Below, one piece after another: positions 1 to 11,674 of a DNA stretch of 64,000 bases. Position 1 is the stretch's first letter. Each line of letters opens with the position of its first letter. Origin of the DNA: Physcia stellaris (taxonomy: Eukaryota > Ascomycota > Lecanoromycetes > Caliciales > Physciaceae); assembly GCA_018902385.1 (NCBI GenBank), contig JABSSW010000036.1, positions 248,001 through 312,000 on the forward strand, read 5' to 3'. The position numbers and the translations under genes were made by a program. The notes under the pieces are model-generated. The model was given only the letters and a program-made list of their open reading frames with translations. It had not been told where the DNA came from and did no database searches.

Positions 1-107
1 TCTATGGTAGCAAAAGCAACATGTAGATTGAAGATTGTAGATAATAATAAAACAATGGCATCGAAAGCAGTTGGCAAAAAAAAAAAAGCCAAGAGCAAGA
101 GCAAACT

Positions 108-2942
108 TCAACCAACAGCAGCGACAACACTCCCCCCTCTTTCAGTCTTACTCCCTCCTCCACCTCCTTGGTCTACGATCCCATCTACACTGCCCCCCGT
201 ACCTCCCATGTCCAGCCTGGGCTGCACCTCGGCTTTAGCGGAGCTGGCGTCGTTGGGTGTTGGTGATTTGACGCCATTCGTGGTTGGCGCGGGCTCGGAT
301 GGTGGGTTGGGCGGAGGGGAAGGCTGGGGTTTCGATTCTTCGAGGACGTGGGGGCGCCATTTCTGGAGGAGTTTTTGGGTTGAGGAGCGGGCGTCTTCGT
401 CTGTAGGAGTGTGTAAGCCGGTATCGCCTTCATGAGTGACTTGGAAACGAATAGTGGCGGTAGGGCGATGAGGAAATACATGGAGACAGATAGAAAGGAA
501 AAGGAATGGAACAATGAGTTGGATATGACTTACAGTTTCGCCACAGATCCTCGAGGGCATCAATACAGATGTCACGGACAGGAGGGCGGACGATGATGAG
601 ATAGCTGCGCGTCATGTCAGTCCAAATGAGGCTAATCGTGCAGCGAAGGGAACTCACTGGATGGCATTAACGGCCAGAGTGACCCTCTCTGGATCCCTTG
701 CTAGACTCTTGACTCTTTGCAATATCATCTCGTTAACGGCCGGTATCTCCGAGAGGAATCGGATAAGGACTTTATCCTTTGGCTCCAGGTAGGGCAGAAT
801 TCCGTCCAACACCTTGAGTACCCATTTCTCGTAGCGCTTCGACTTCGGTTTATGTGTCGACTTTTCTCCATCCTCTTCTGACGATCGAGACTGGGACTGT
901 AAGCGATCGCTAAACCACTCTTCATTGAGCCACGATATTGCAATTCCCATCCTTGTTCGAAAGTCCTCAATGGTAAATTTCCATAACGTTTCTCGGATGC
1001 TATCACTAAGGCTCGAGTTGGAATTCTCTTGCCTGATCAGAGTGTCCTTCTCCTTAATTTCCGCTTCGCTTTCAGAGTCGTCGTCCAAGCCTGCAGGAGC
1101 ACGAGTAGCTAATCTTGTAATGACGGTCATCCATGCATCTCGGTCGTAGCTACTACCCGCCAGTCTGTTTAGGCCAGGTTTCTGTCTCTTGGCGGTCGAA
1201 GGCTCATCGAGAACGTTCATCATGCCAAAGACACGGCTGATGGTACCTTTGCCAATTTGTTGGGCTTCTTCGGCTGTCAGTGGCGGAGGGTGAGGGAGCT
1301 TGAAGGGTCCGAGCGCGACTTCTGTAGGTGCCTGCAGCGAGTCTTCCGGTGGTAGAGCGTCGTTCTTGTTATTAATCTGTTCAGCGTCTTCCGTAGGCTC
1401 AAAATCTGGCTCGTAGTCATCGTCTTCTTCAGCACCTGCCGCATGAACAGGTACTTGAGGCTGAAGCTTAGCTTTTTGACTGAGGGTAAGATATCGGCTT
1501 CGGATAGCGTTGATAGCTCCTTCGAGATGAGGCTGTTGTATGCCATGCAGTACAGGGAGTGTTATCCTGACAACGAGATCAATCGGAAGCTGCGTGACGT
1601 CGAATCTCGTGAGGTCTGCATCCGTTGACAAAGTAAAGAGCTGAGCTATACTTGTAGGACCTGGAGGTAAAGGTGGTGGTTGAGGTTTGGAAGGAATTTC
1701 GGCTCCAAGGCGCATTCGCTTTGCGTTATCAAGACCGTCAGTAGGCTCTATAGGAAGGCTTCTCTTGCGGCTTGTCTCTTCGAACACCTCGATGCGGGCT
1801 TGAGCAAGTCGTTCGATATGTTGTTTTATTCTTCCAGCGAAAGCACTGTTCTCGTTCCTGATGCAGTCAGCACCGTAGGGTCACGGGATGACCAGGGGAT
1901 AGCCTACCTCCGCAACACATTCAAGAGCAGCATTCTGATCGTTCTTTCTACCGATTTTACTTGTACTTTGTCTTTTGAACTCATCTGAGGATGAGCCTGC
2001 CTGAGCGGATTGAAGTTGAGAATGGCTGACATTATTCGGTTGGCAATGGTCTGGCGGCTTCGTAGGAGAGGAGCAAGGCAATTGAGGGTGGCAGTGATGA
2101 GTACCGCATCGCTTGTCATTTGTTAACGAGAGACTTTCTTGTAGGTCTCTGGAATCGCTTACCTTGGCTGCTCGTTGAAGACATCGAGAAGTCTATCCAA
2201 AAGACCGGAGGCCTCTGGTTCGAGATTGGACGGTGGTATGAGTGGATGATCTCGGGGTACTAGAGCTAACGAAAGCTCATTCTGATCAGGGCGCTGATAT
2301 AACGTGTCAACACCATATGTATCATGCAGGGTAAGTAGAACACACCCGTGGATCCGTAATCACGCCAGGAGTCTGTAGCTGGACTACTCGCTGGACGAAT
2401 TTGATGCAACATATCCGTACTCCTGCGGCGGGATCGTCCCATCTTCTCAATATGCTCGACTTGATAGCAGCCATGTTGCCCCATGTCGGCGTGTCGTGCT
2501 TGTTGTTGATGCTATACGAAATGAGACACAGTTCGCAACAACATTATCACGCTCATTCCATTATGGTCAAGCTATGGCATAGTAATCTACGAGGGGGAGG
2601 TCCGACGTACATGTACTTGAATATCGGACCGTATACACCTGATGCAGCCTGTATAACACTCTTGATCACCCCTGCATCTTCCTGCGGATTTTCTAGTAAC
2701 GTCCTCAATGTTTGCAACACTATCAGACTCATATGCTCCTTCTGTTGTGACCCTACTGTTGGGCTTGCGAAAGTCTCTGCTAGGAAGTCCGCTCCCCATC
2801 TCCGCAGTTCTAGTACAGCACCAGGACCTATGATGGGCAAAATGCCCTGGACGATCTGGTAATAAAGCGCGGCATCTCCAAGGACTATCTGACGTGCTGA
2901 TTCAAGTTGAGTCAATTGGGTTGCAACTGAGGCCGCCATCAT
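108..2942 (-). CDS. PTA1: Symplekin/Pta1-like mRNA 3'-end processing scaffold
   Basis: This is a scaffold subunit of the nuclear cleavage and polyadenylation complex. Exons on the minus strand are 2942-2611, 2511-2346, 2293-2163, 2111-1908, 1857-658, 604-534 and 439-108; they sum to 812 codons (811 aa). The N-terminal HEAT-type helices typical of symplekin are visible, with the conserved stretch CCIKFVQRVVQLQTPGVI followed by ALVPRDHPLIPPSNLE and SGLLDRLLDVFNE. The middle carries a basic KRMRLG patch and acidic linkers. The C-terminal half keeps the fungal block RPPVRDICIDALEDLW and a KLLQKWRP segment, then a Pro/Gly-rich tail. The start was placed at the first of two adjacent Met codons (MMAAS); an in-frame region upstream offers no better start. 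The gene diverges from COA3 385 bases away. Family assignment rests on recognised motifs; exon joins are inferred from splice consensus and frame. Confidence 0.9.
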
Positions 2943-3327
2943 GGGGTTGTGAATCCTCAAAGAAGCACAGGCTGGTAAGATAGGTGGATCAGGTCCTCTA
3001 CAGAATAAGGTATCTCAAAGACCGACTCCTGTCTCGAGAACGTCGTGCTGTCAATCCTGGGTTAATTGCATCATTGCTCCGCTTGTAAACCCAAGAAATT
3101 ATCGAGTAGTGAATGAGAATGCCACCAACGCGCAAGCGGACCGATATGTCAAATCCGGGGACAGTACCTTAGTAGTAGTCGCGAAGAACAAAGCTCTCAG
3201 ACAAGGATACATTACGGTAGTTATAGCCGAGCCCCGCCAGTAAGCGCTGCCGCAGAGCCTCGGTTCTGCATCATCGACTTTTGCAAAACAATAAAAGCCA
3301 GAAACCTAATTAATTGAGTTCTAAAGC
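2943..3327. promoter_or_regulatory. Shared bidirectional promoter of PTA1 and COA3
   Basis: This is the 385-base interval between two divergent start codons. It holds the 5' leaders and promoters of both genes. An AT-rich stretch (caataaaag, taattaattg) lies just before the COA3 start. No specific factor site could be assigned. Confidence 0.5.
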
Positions 3328-3759
3328 ATGCCACTGTGAGTCTAATTTGCTGTTATCCCAAGCTGATCGGTGAACTAACGCTGAGCCTACAGAATTCCTC
3401 GTTCAAGCTACTACGACAAGCACTACCGGCAAACCGCCGCACTCATTCGCGCCCGCCAACCCTATCTGATCAAGAATATCTTCACAGGTCTCGGAATATT
3501 TGGCTTCGTGATCGGTGTTTGTGAGTATATGCGACCGGCCTGCTTCTATCTTGCTTCAAGTGTCACAAGTGTCGCTGATTGACAATATCGTACTTTAGAT
3601 TCATTCACAATCAATGCAGTAGCCCAAGACGACTTCTCCGACGTACAGGTGCCGGACGCACCGTCGCAACCACCTCATACTCCAAACGCCGGCACAGAGA
3701 CATCCACTACTGAAGCTTTGTTGCAACAGCAGCGGCAGCATACGAAGAACACCGTGTGA
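3328..3759 (+). CDS. COA3: Cytochrome c oxidase assembly factor 3 (mitochondrial inner membrane)
   Basis: This small, single-span inner-membrane protein promotes COX1 translation and early complex IV assembly. Exons are 3328-3335, 3393-3520 and 3599-3759 (297 bases, 98 aa). The first exon is only 8 bases (ATG CCA CT) before a GTGAGT donor. The product shows the family core SSYYDKHYRQTAALIRARQPYL, interrupted after the basic stretch by a membrane segment around KNIFTGLGIFGFVIGVYSF, then an acidic, Gln-rich tail ending QQQRQHTKNTV. Length and layout match fungal Coa3/Cox25. The tiny first exon is forced, because without it no Met precedes the conserved core. It shares its promoter with PTA1 and converges on the Kre9-like gene. 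Confidence 0.9.
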
Positions 3760-4336
3760 GATTTATGATAGAAGCATCAGCATTATCAAAAGTCTCAAAC
3801 TCAGATGCTCTCGGATGATTGGAGAAGAGCTTTGTATATAGGAACAGGCCAAAGACCTGTTGAGTACATTCATGGGATTCAGGAGTTGGAGTGAGTGTGC
3901 GGCGTCCAATGCTTGAAGAGGTCACAAAGCAAGTTACCGATCGTGTACATTGGCGCTCTCCGATAGATGGGTTCACCTATAAAGAGTCTTGAAGCTCTCT
4001 CCGAATTGGTTTTCTCAAGCCATTAATTCGCTGGGTGCTAATCATATCGCGATACAAGTGGCTAGAGGATGTCTTCAATCAATAGTAGCAGCCACCGAAT
4101 CGGTTTTAGATACTATTGACAATTGGAAAAGCTATCACATGCGTCATTTTCGCAGGTGTAGAAATTACATTTCGACTACGCAAACCTCGCTTTTAGCTAG
4201 GGAAAGTCGCAACATACTACCCAACGATGATCTTACATCACTCGCTCAATATTCATAGTGCTACAGAATTATGAAACGAGAAAACAAAGGTAACGCCCCC
4301 ATATGGACAATATCCAATGATCTTTCGAATCCAAGA
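3760..4336. other. Intergenic region between convergent COA3 and Kre9-like genes
   Basis: This 577-base stretch lies between two converging 3' ends and presumably holds both 3' UTRs. Short open frames on both strands have no recognisable motif. I see no gene here. Confidence 0.5.
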
Positions 4337-5185
4337 TTATGCCGCCATCGCACCCATGAAGACCGCAAAGAGCCCGCCTTGAATCTTCCAGGCCGGCACA
4401 GAGCCAAGAACGGCTGGACTCGACTCCTGTCCGGATGAGGCGCCACCTGCGGCAACATTTGTGGCAGCAGCGCTTGCTTTGGCAACAGTGCTGTGCGCCG
4501 CTGCACTTCGTGACGAGAACGAAGGGGACGCGGTTTTCGAAGATGGACCCGATGCAGCAGCTGTAGCAGATGAAGCTGATGAAGACGCTGCCGCGGATGA
4601 AGCTGCCGCAGATGAAGATGCATCAGATGAAGCTGCCGCGGAACTGGCTGGGCTGGTAGTGGCGGAATCACTGGCTGGGCTGGTGGTGGCGCTGTCGCTT
4701 GAGGCAGATGAGGCAGAAGATGGATTAGGGGTACCAGATGCTGAAAGAGAATCTGCGGTCTGCGAGGCAACGGTATTGGACGATTCGAGAACGAAGTAGG
4801 GGGAATAATTAGTCGCTTTGGGGTCGCTGTCAGAGATAATCTCAATTGTGTAGTCCGAGCCGCGGACGGTGTTGGGATCCGGTGTGTAGGTGTACGAGCC
4901 AGTGTTGGGAATGTTGGCTGGAATCGATTAGCTACAACGTCTTCGGAAAAGAGAGAGCTCGAATCTCCGAAGCTTACACTCGATCGTCGTTCCCTCGTCC
5001 AAATTATTCGCAGGGCCTTGTCGCAGTTGGAGCGTCACTGTGCCACCAGTCGTCGGCTTCCACGTCAACGTCGTAGGCTTACCAGCCGTAAGGGCAAAAC
5101 CGGGAGGGACATTGAAGGGATTGTCATTGCTTTGCGCCCAAGCAGAGACCACGAATGCAGCTAGAGTAAGGAGGGTGCGGTACAT
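4337..5185 (-). CDS. Kre9/Knh1-type Ser/Ala-rich GPI-anchored cell-wall protein
   Basis: Likely a secreted, GPI-anchored surface protein of the Kre9/Knh1-N-terminal family, linked to beta-glucan and wall organisation. Exons on the minus strand are 5185-4978 and 4917-4337 (789 bases, 262 aa), joined by a GTAAGC donor and CAG acceptor. The product starts with a signal peptide (MYRTLLTLAAFVVSAWAQ). A beta-sandwich-like module follows, with LTAGKPTTLTWKPTTGGTVTL, LRQGPANNLDEG and YTIEIISD. A long Ser/Ala/Thr low-complexity region (DASSSAAASSAAASS type) spans roughly residues 120-220. The last about 20 residues are hydrophobic and end GLFAVFMGAMAA, as expected for a GPI signal. The simple-sequence coding stretch produces long misleading open frames on the opposite strand. 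Exact substrate is not deducible. Confidence 0.82.
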
Positions 5186-7942
5186 TTTGAAGAAGATATG
5201 ATATGATCAGAGGATTCAGTTATCAGGAAGTATAGATTTGAAGAAAGATGTACGATGAAAAGCAGGTGTATGGAAGGAGAGTGATAAGCTGGCTGGGGAA
5301 GATGACAATGAGAAAGACGAGGTCAGGAAATGAGATGCAGATACGAAGTACTACGCGGTCAATCCATAGTACGACTACGAGTACTCGTATGGAATTTGGC
5401 GAAGACCCCTTGCCAAGAGGCTAGCGACTAGCTCTTACAACCAATCAGATCGGGATCGCAAACTCTAAAGAGTGGAGACTTTCTGATCTGGGATTTCCCC
5501 GGCCAGATGAAACGATTATGCCGAATATTAATATCCATATGATTTATCAATCCGATTCATTCAACCACTGAACCTGGCATGCGTAATTGTTTTGGACATG
5601 ATGTGCATCCACCACCATAATTCAACTCAGCGAGATCATCTCCGCCTTCTTTCTAACACGCTGGAAGAGGAGCTGATACTGCCAAGCGCCAAGGAGAAGC
5701 TTCGACTCTCTTTCTACAGTAGTAATCAACAAGAAGGTATAGCTACCAATCGTCAACAACCATCTTGGTGTTGCTTTGGTACAATGAACCGCCACTTAAG
5801 AGTCTGGACCACCCCGCTTCGGCAGCCACCACTCGTACCTTCATCTTGGCTTACCTTAAGCTGCAGGAAACCAATGGCGTGATTGTTGGAGGCGAATCTG
5901 AGGCGACTCCCGAAATAGTTGAGTACGAGATCTGATATCTAAGTATACCTCGCCATATTCTGTTTTAAACGGTCGGCTCGAAGGCAAATTAGGTACAATA
6001 CTGCAAATGCTTTGGGGGTGAATTTACGGGGGAGGTTGGCCAGTGTCCCATCTCTCGCTGACGAATTGCCAGCCAGTTATCTATGGACAATTGAATGGGT
6101 GTGAACTCGAAGCCAACCAGCCTCACCAGTCGCCGGAGCCAAGGGTATGGGGAAAGCGTAATGTGCAGGCTCTCATCATGTTTTTCTCAAGGTCCACAGC
6201 TCGTACCCGGCGCATGGTCTCGCGATTACACATTGTCCTTTTTCAGTCGCATGTCTTCTCGCTTCAAACCGTATGTTTCTACTTGTTTGTTGTCATAATA
6301 ATAACACCTTGTCAAAGACGTCCTTCGAGCTTAGGCATTTCCTTAAGACACGTCATCTCATGAAAAGATTCCGAAACAGAGGGGAGGGGGAGAGAGGTGG
6401 GTAGATTCTGTTGTTCTCATCAATCCTTTGAAGAAGCCTCGGAATCTTCCGAGTAGGCCAGCTTGATGCATTTTCACCAATCGATACCTGGAATTATAAA
6501 TGGCTTTGATGACAACACCTTCAAAGATCGCTGTCCTACGTCACATTCCATCAAGGAACACCCAAATACGTCTTCTCAGATCCAACAACGAGTGAAGCAC
6601 TGTACGAGTCCGTTTCGAACTGAATGGCTTGCGTCGTTTGTTACACCGAATACTTCCAGGTCCGCTTCTTGAACTTGTTCCTGGAGCAGTGCGAAGTGGC
6701 TGAACGGCAGGATAGACGACTTCCACGATTCGTTCTGGAATCGCCCCTCGCGATCGATTGGAAGCTCCACTTCAGAATCTGCCTTGTTGTCCAAGGATTC
6801 CGGAGATCCGACCATGGTCTTAGGCTCAACTTTAGTAGTATCAAGGCCAATTCCATCATGTACGTCCAATTCTGTTGGCAGAAATGGCTCACTTCTACAT
6901 CCTCGTCTGTTCTACCACCCGCGTGTTCCGGGCCTGTTTTGGTATGGATCTTCCAGCTCCTCGAGTTTGTAAATGGAAAAATGTTGACGAGATTGCAAAA
7001 TTTTACGGCAGTTCCGAAACAAGTTTTATCAGATCATTTCCAAGGTATGTTCCCTCTCGAAACATCTTTCGTCCGGACGCATTCGACTACAAGGCAACAG
7101 TGAATACGCATTATTATGGAGCTCGCAGACCAAGTGAAGTATTACTAGTCGACTAACAAGCAGAATCGTGCCCATCGATACTGAATTCATTTCCGTCCTC
7201 AATGGGGCTGACTCCCAGAGGTCTTCGGATTGCCAATAGCAGTGGGCTATCGTGTCCCATGTTAGTGCTACAGTACCAGTAGCGACGTAGCCTACGGTCT
7301 CTGATCTCGTTTGGAGGGTGTTGTCCTGGTATCCTGCCATCGAAAGCCGTCGTCGAGAGTAAGACCGGTCAGGTTAGTTGACGTCACACGACATTGGCAA
7401 GAAGGCTAGAGTACAGCGCTTCTGAGCCGCATGTCGCACGTTTTTCATCACAGGCTGACAAGGCGTATCACAGGAAAAATGCTTAAACAAATGCAACGTT
7501 CCTGATGTACCTGCAGTTGATCTACCTGTCTAGCGTCTGCCTTGAGCCCATCGTTGCCTCATTCGGCAAGAAGAGACGAACAGCCCTCGGCTCGCCAAGT
7601 GAAACACCAGCGTCATATCATTCCATCCCTTGTAATATTAAGGCTTCAAATAATATCTACTATTTGATGAACCGCGTTTTTGACCATGCGGCGCGGTGCG
7701 TGGCCCTGGTGGTCTGATGGTGACGATGTCGCCCGCAAACAAGTCGTCGCCCCCAAAGACTTCGGGGAAGGTGATATCTGAGTTTGCCGCTTAGCAAATG
7801 AGCAAAATTCTATAAGACACCTAGTTTTCCTGTTCATCCCGTCATTATTAGATCTTTCACTCTCTATCCTGTTGCTGTGCGTATTCCCAGAAGGGTATCG
7901 AGAACCTCTCAGTGACAGCCCTGAAATTCATAGACCGTCGTC
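5186..7942. other. Gene-poor stretch of 2.76 kb with scattered coding-like fragments
   Basis: I find no gene that I can model with confidence between the Kre9-like gene and the NlpC/P60 gene. Short open frames occur on both strands. The most protein-like lie at 6576-7340 and are listed separately as a doubtful remnant. The interval near 5186-5420 should contain the Kre9-like promoter, and the last few hundred bases the NlpC/P60 promoter (a pyrimidine-rich stretch precedes 7943). Confidence 0.4.
6576..7340. other. Doubtful coding remnants on both strands
   Basis: Two incompatible readings look somewhat protein-like. On the plus strand, an ATG at 6884 opens a 91-aa frame ending at 7156, with stretches such as FIRSFPRYVPSRNIFRPD. 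On the minus strand, segments near 7340-7170 (VGYVATGTVALTWDTIAHCYW), about 7090-6990 (GRKMFREGTYLGNDLIKLV) and about 6870-6576 could be exons. I could not connect the minus-strand pieces with a clean splice chain and a start codon. I recognise no family. This could be a decayed gene or chance. Confidence 0.2.
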
Positions 7943-9010
7943 ATGCTCTCTCCTCTCTTTCTACTGTTCCTGACGAGCACATCGCTTGCCCTAGTGTCTG
8001 TCCCACTGGATAAACGCGCAATCGGCGGCTCATGTACCACGCCTGTTCGTTCTGCATCTCGTTCTTAACTCTGTGCACAACTGACAGTCCTTAGGATGGA
8101 GAAGGCACTTGCCAACAAACTTCGGACTGCACAACCCAAGGCTTCAACCTAGCAGGTTACTGTCCGGGCTCTTCAAGCATTCAGTGTTGCGTCAAGAAAA
8201 GCTGTAGCACTTCTTCGGGCTCCGGCATTTGCATGAACACCGGCGATAGTTGCTCAGGCAGCTTTGTATCTGGTGCTTGCCCTGGAGATAGTGGCATCAA
8301 GGTGAGGAGATCCTTGAACCAGCCTCAAGCTTTTCCCGTGCTATGGACTAATACATGAATAGTGCTGCGTCTCCGGCGGCGGTAGTACACCCGATCCGCC
8401 CACCAGCGGCGGCTCAGGCGGCGGCATTGTCGACGCTGCAGTCAAGGAAGAAGGCCTTCCCTACGTCTGGGGCGGGGGCGGCTGTGATGGTCCCTCAAAA
8501 GGTGGTTTCGATTGCTCAGGTACTTCCTCTTTTCCTTCATTTCCATTCATTTTCATTTCCACTTCCACATCCCTTCCAGTCCCCTTCGCCGGCCCCGATC
8601 TCTCCGTTGGCATTCGACTCACAAAGCTCGCCCTCTTAGGTCTGACACAATACTCCGTTTGCACTGCCCTCGGCAAAACCATCCCTCGTACAGCCGATAC
8701 GCAATATCGATCCAGCATGGGCAAACATATCCCTCGCGCCGAGGCTCAAAAGGGAGACATGCTGTTCTGGGGAAACCCTAACTGTAACGCGGGCAACGTA
8801 GCCCATGTGGGTATCTTTATGAGGGATGGCTGGATGGTGAATGCAGCACATACTGGCACGCCAGTCAGGGAGCAGGCCATCTGGACGAGCAGCGGCGGGG
8901 AGAATATCTGTCCTGATGCTGTTAGGTGAGTATCCTATTCATTGTTTTTAGCAGCAGCATCTTCTGAAGCCTGATATAATGGAATGCTAACATTTTTCAG
9001 GTTTTGGTAA
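7943..9010 (+). CDS. Secreted NlpC/P60-family cysteine peptidase
   Basis: A secreted enzyme of the NlpC/P60 fold, which in bacteria cleaves peptidoglycan stem peptides. Exons are 7943-8044, 8095-8301, 8363-8519, 8640-8925 and 9001-9010 (762 bases, 253 aa). The signal peptide is MLSPLFLLFLTSTSLALVS. Next is a Cys-rich module, residues about 28-105, with two CC pairs. A Gly/Pro/Ser linker leads to the catalytic domain from about residue 124. The proposed triad is all visible: Cys154 in GGFDCSGL, His211 in NVAHVGIF and His226 in NAAHTG. PYVWGGGG and KGDMLFW are also typical NlpC/P60 signatures. The last exon encodes only the final three residues (frame junction plus FW). A role against bacteria is inference; the domain is essentially bacterial, so an ancient transfer is likely. 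Confidence 0.9.
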
Positions 9011-9629
9011 TTCAAATTCGAGAATGGCCCTCGAACAACAGGTTCGTTGAGACATGATGTGCGAACAGGAAAAATTCTCAACGCAGTCATAGTAGCTACT
9101 TCTAGATAATGAAGATACCCAATGTCATCTACTGTACCCATCCAAGCGACTCTCTTGTCCATTTGCCGGTCACTGCGCCGGTCTCCTTCCTAAATTACAT
9201 TGACCCACCCATCATAAATCCATATACCTTAAAACTTCATTAATAATTAAAGTATTTGTCTATAAACTCAACCCTTCTACTTGATGTTGTTCATGTAGTG
9301 TACTGTGCAGAACCCGTTATTGGAGGCCTCGACAAGTGGTCAGACATTCAGCTACTAAAAAGACATGAGCATTGTAGTGATCAGTCATGTAACGGATAAA
9401 TATGTCTGTCGAACGAGGATTGAGAAGAGGCCAGCATGGGTATTCTTAGAGCTCAGTGTCGGACTTTGAGACCAAACGCTCTCAAACATTTTGCACGCCT
9501 GTGACCTCGTGACTTCGCGAATATGTAAAATTACGTCGCGCGATAGAAGTCTACGTGAACCTCCTTCAGCAAGCTGCAGCGGGTCTATTTCCTCCAAAGC
9601 ATCCCCCTTAACACTTGACTGTTGCGACA
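9011..9629. other. Intergenic region without recognised gene
   Basis: This interval holds the 3' UTR of the NlpC/P60 gene (AT-rich, with ttaataattaaag near 9240) and the promoter of the coiled-coil gene. I see no coding region. Confidence 0.5.
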
Positions 9630-10849
9630 ATGTCACGCCCAACAACACCCCTCCCCTCGTCCCAAACAAGTCCCCCACCTCCGCCCCGCCAGCCCCGCAA
9701 TCCTCCCCTTTCCGCTCCACCACCGCTCCCGTCAAAAAGCATCACCACCACCACCACATCACTCACCGCCATCATCACCAGCGTGATAAATCAGTCCCTC
9801 AATCTGCCGTTCTTCCATCATCCACTTCCTCCACCTTCGACAGCCTATTAAGTCCCTTGACGAAAGTCACCAGCCGCACCGAAGGCGCCCCGGATCTTAG
9901 TTCTTTGATCAGAGATGAGCGGGAGGCCAGAGCTAGGAAGGAGGCTAGAGAGAGGGGGGGCGACAAGTCTAAAGAAGAGAGGGCGAGGCTGGATAAAGAG
10001 GCTGTAAAGCGGGGGTGGGAGGTAGTGGAGAGGCGGAGAGCGGAGAGAAAGAGGGGGCAAGAGTACGTATCTCTCAAGCATTGTGCTTATACTGTGTTCT
10101 TCTCCGATTTCTGAGTATTTCAATCATATGTATTTACGAGAAGGAAGAGATGCTGACATTTGCTCAGCGCCCTAGCAACCTCCCTCTCCACTCTGTCCAC
10201 GCTCTCCACAACGACCACCCGCCGTCTGGACTACACATATTACTCCCTCCTCTCACACATATCCGCGCTGCACAACGCCGTTTCCTCGCTCGCCTCCCTT
10301 TCTTCCACCACCTCGTCCCTCCTCTTCTCCTTCTCAACGCAGTCTTCTGACCTCCAAAAGGACCTCGATGCCAAAATCTCCCAACACAGAAATGATACCG
10401 ATACCCAATCCTCCCGCCTCGACCAGCTCGAAAAACGCATGCAAGATGGCAGGAACAGGGTCGAATCCCTAGGCCAAAGGATGGAGAAAGTGAGGAAGAA
10501 GGTCAGGGAGCAGGAACGACGAGAGGGGGAGTCGAACGAGAGGGTGCGGCGGAGGGTGAGAATGTGTTGGGGCGTGCTGGCTACGGCGCTGGTGCTGGGC
10601 ATTGTGGGCGTTGTGGTGCAGCATTGGCCGAGGGTGGGAAGGGAGGTTGAGAGTGCGGAGGTGGTTGTGGGAAACCTTGCCGGTAGGACGGGGAAGATGC
10701 TTGGGGAAACCGGGGCTGAGGGTGGATTGATGGAGGGAAAGAAAAGTAATGGGACGGTGAAGAAGGTGGGAGTGGGGGTGGTTGGTGCTGGGGCAGCTAA
10801 GAGAGTAGAGGATAGTGATAGGGTTCTGAGAATGCTGGATGAGCTGTAG
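9630..10849 (+). CDS. Coiled-coil protein with one membrane segment, unrecognised; one base apparently missing
   Basis: The C-terminal exon 10168-10849 joins cleanly to upstream exon sequence ending at 10062 (GTACGT donor, CTCAG acceptor). The joined product has a His run (HHHHHH) and a charged Arg/Glu/Lys helix (RARKEARERGGDKSKEE). A long coiled coil (LDQLEKRMQ, LGQRMEKVRKKVREQERR) is followed by a hydrophobic segment (WGVLATALVLGIVGVVVQHW) and a Gly-rich tail. The frame entering the first exon has no Met. The only plausible start is ATG 9630 (MSRPTTP), which lies in another frame. Adding one base in the C-rich tract at about 9640-9660 joins them and makes the total exactly 372 codons. The layout resembles a tail-proximal membrane protein with a cytosolic coiled coil, but I recognise no family. 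Confidence 0.6.
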
Positions 10850-11079
10850 GTGTTGGGTTTGTTGCAGTGGACATGTGCAGCTAGCGGTGGTATCGTATTC
10901 CCTGAGTATTGGAATGCTGTACACTCCTTCTGTAGATCTCCTGTACAGCGATGATACCCATGTAGCATAATCATCCATCATAATCACCAGCCCATGACTA
11001 TGACTCCTTGCCAACGCCATCGCTATGCCCTTCCGCAACCCACTTCGCCAGAAAACCCCACCAACTCCCTACCCAGGCA

Positions 11080-11674
11080 TCACGATTTCAGAAGCTTATT
11101 CCTCTTCTCCCTCCTCCTGACCCTCTCCACCCTCTTCGCATGCATCTTCTCCGCCATCTTCTCAAACCGCGCTTTCTCCTCTTTCTTCTCCCGCTTCTCT
11201 CTGATGGCCGCTATCCTTCTCTGTTCCCACATCAGCCACTGATCGCTCAACCCCTAGCCCTCACCCCAACATTTACTCCGTATTTGCCGTTTCTCATTTC
11301 CCCCTCCTCTCCAAACTCGCCCCAAAAGCCCCACCGGAAAACAGTAAAATTGGGAGGGCGGAAAAGGGGAAACGAACCTGTCTCTCCCCTTCTTTCTCCG
11401 CCTTCATCTCCCGCTCCCGCGCTTTCGTCACTGAGGCCGCTTTCTGCACAGCTATCCGCTTGGAGTAGGGCGTTTGACCGGAGGTGGGGCGGAAGGCGGT
11501 ACGAGGAGCGTGCCATTGTTTGCCTTTAGGGGATGTTGTTAGATGTGAGGTGGGTGGGAGAATGGGGTACAGGGAGGGGAGGGGGGCTCTGGTACCATTT
11601 TTGCGCAGGCCGGAGGTGTGGAGGGCTGTTGTTGTGGTTGGGGTGGGGAGAGGGGGGGGTTGAATGGTGGACAT
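11080..11674 (-). CDS. CGR1: rRNA-processing protein Cgr1
   Basis: A nucleolar protein needed for 60S ribosomal subunit maturation. Exons on the minus strand are 11674-11378 and 11220-11080 (438 bases, 145 aa); the intron uses a GTTCGT donor and an ACAG acceptor. A variable Pro/Thr-rich N-terminus precedes the family's [13 protein letters not shown] block. A continuous charged helix follows, with [18 protein letters not shown] and the hallmark C-terminus [11 protein letters not shown]. Length and the terminal motif are diagnostic for Cgr1. The 157-base intron is pyrimidine-rich when read on the plus strand and generates spurious open frames there. The gene lies tail-to-tail with the coiled-coil gene, leaving only about 230 bases between their stop codons. 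Confidence 0.92.

Noticed and set aside
1-435. Plus-strand frame with a Lys-rich start
   Set aside because: It is antisense to the last exon of PTA1 and its 3' flank.
4461-4799. Long Ala/Glu/Asp-rich open frame on the plus strand
   Set aside because: It is the antisense of the Ser/Ala repeat of the Kre9-like protein, whose signal peptide, splice and C-terminus are all coherent on the minus strand.
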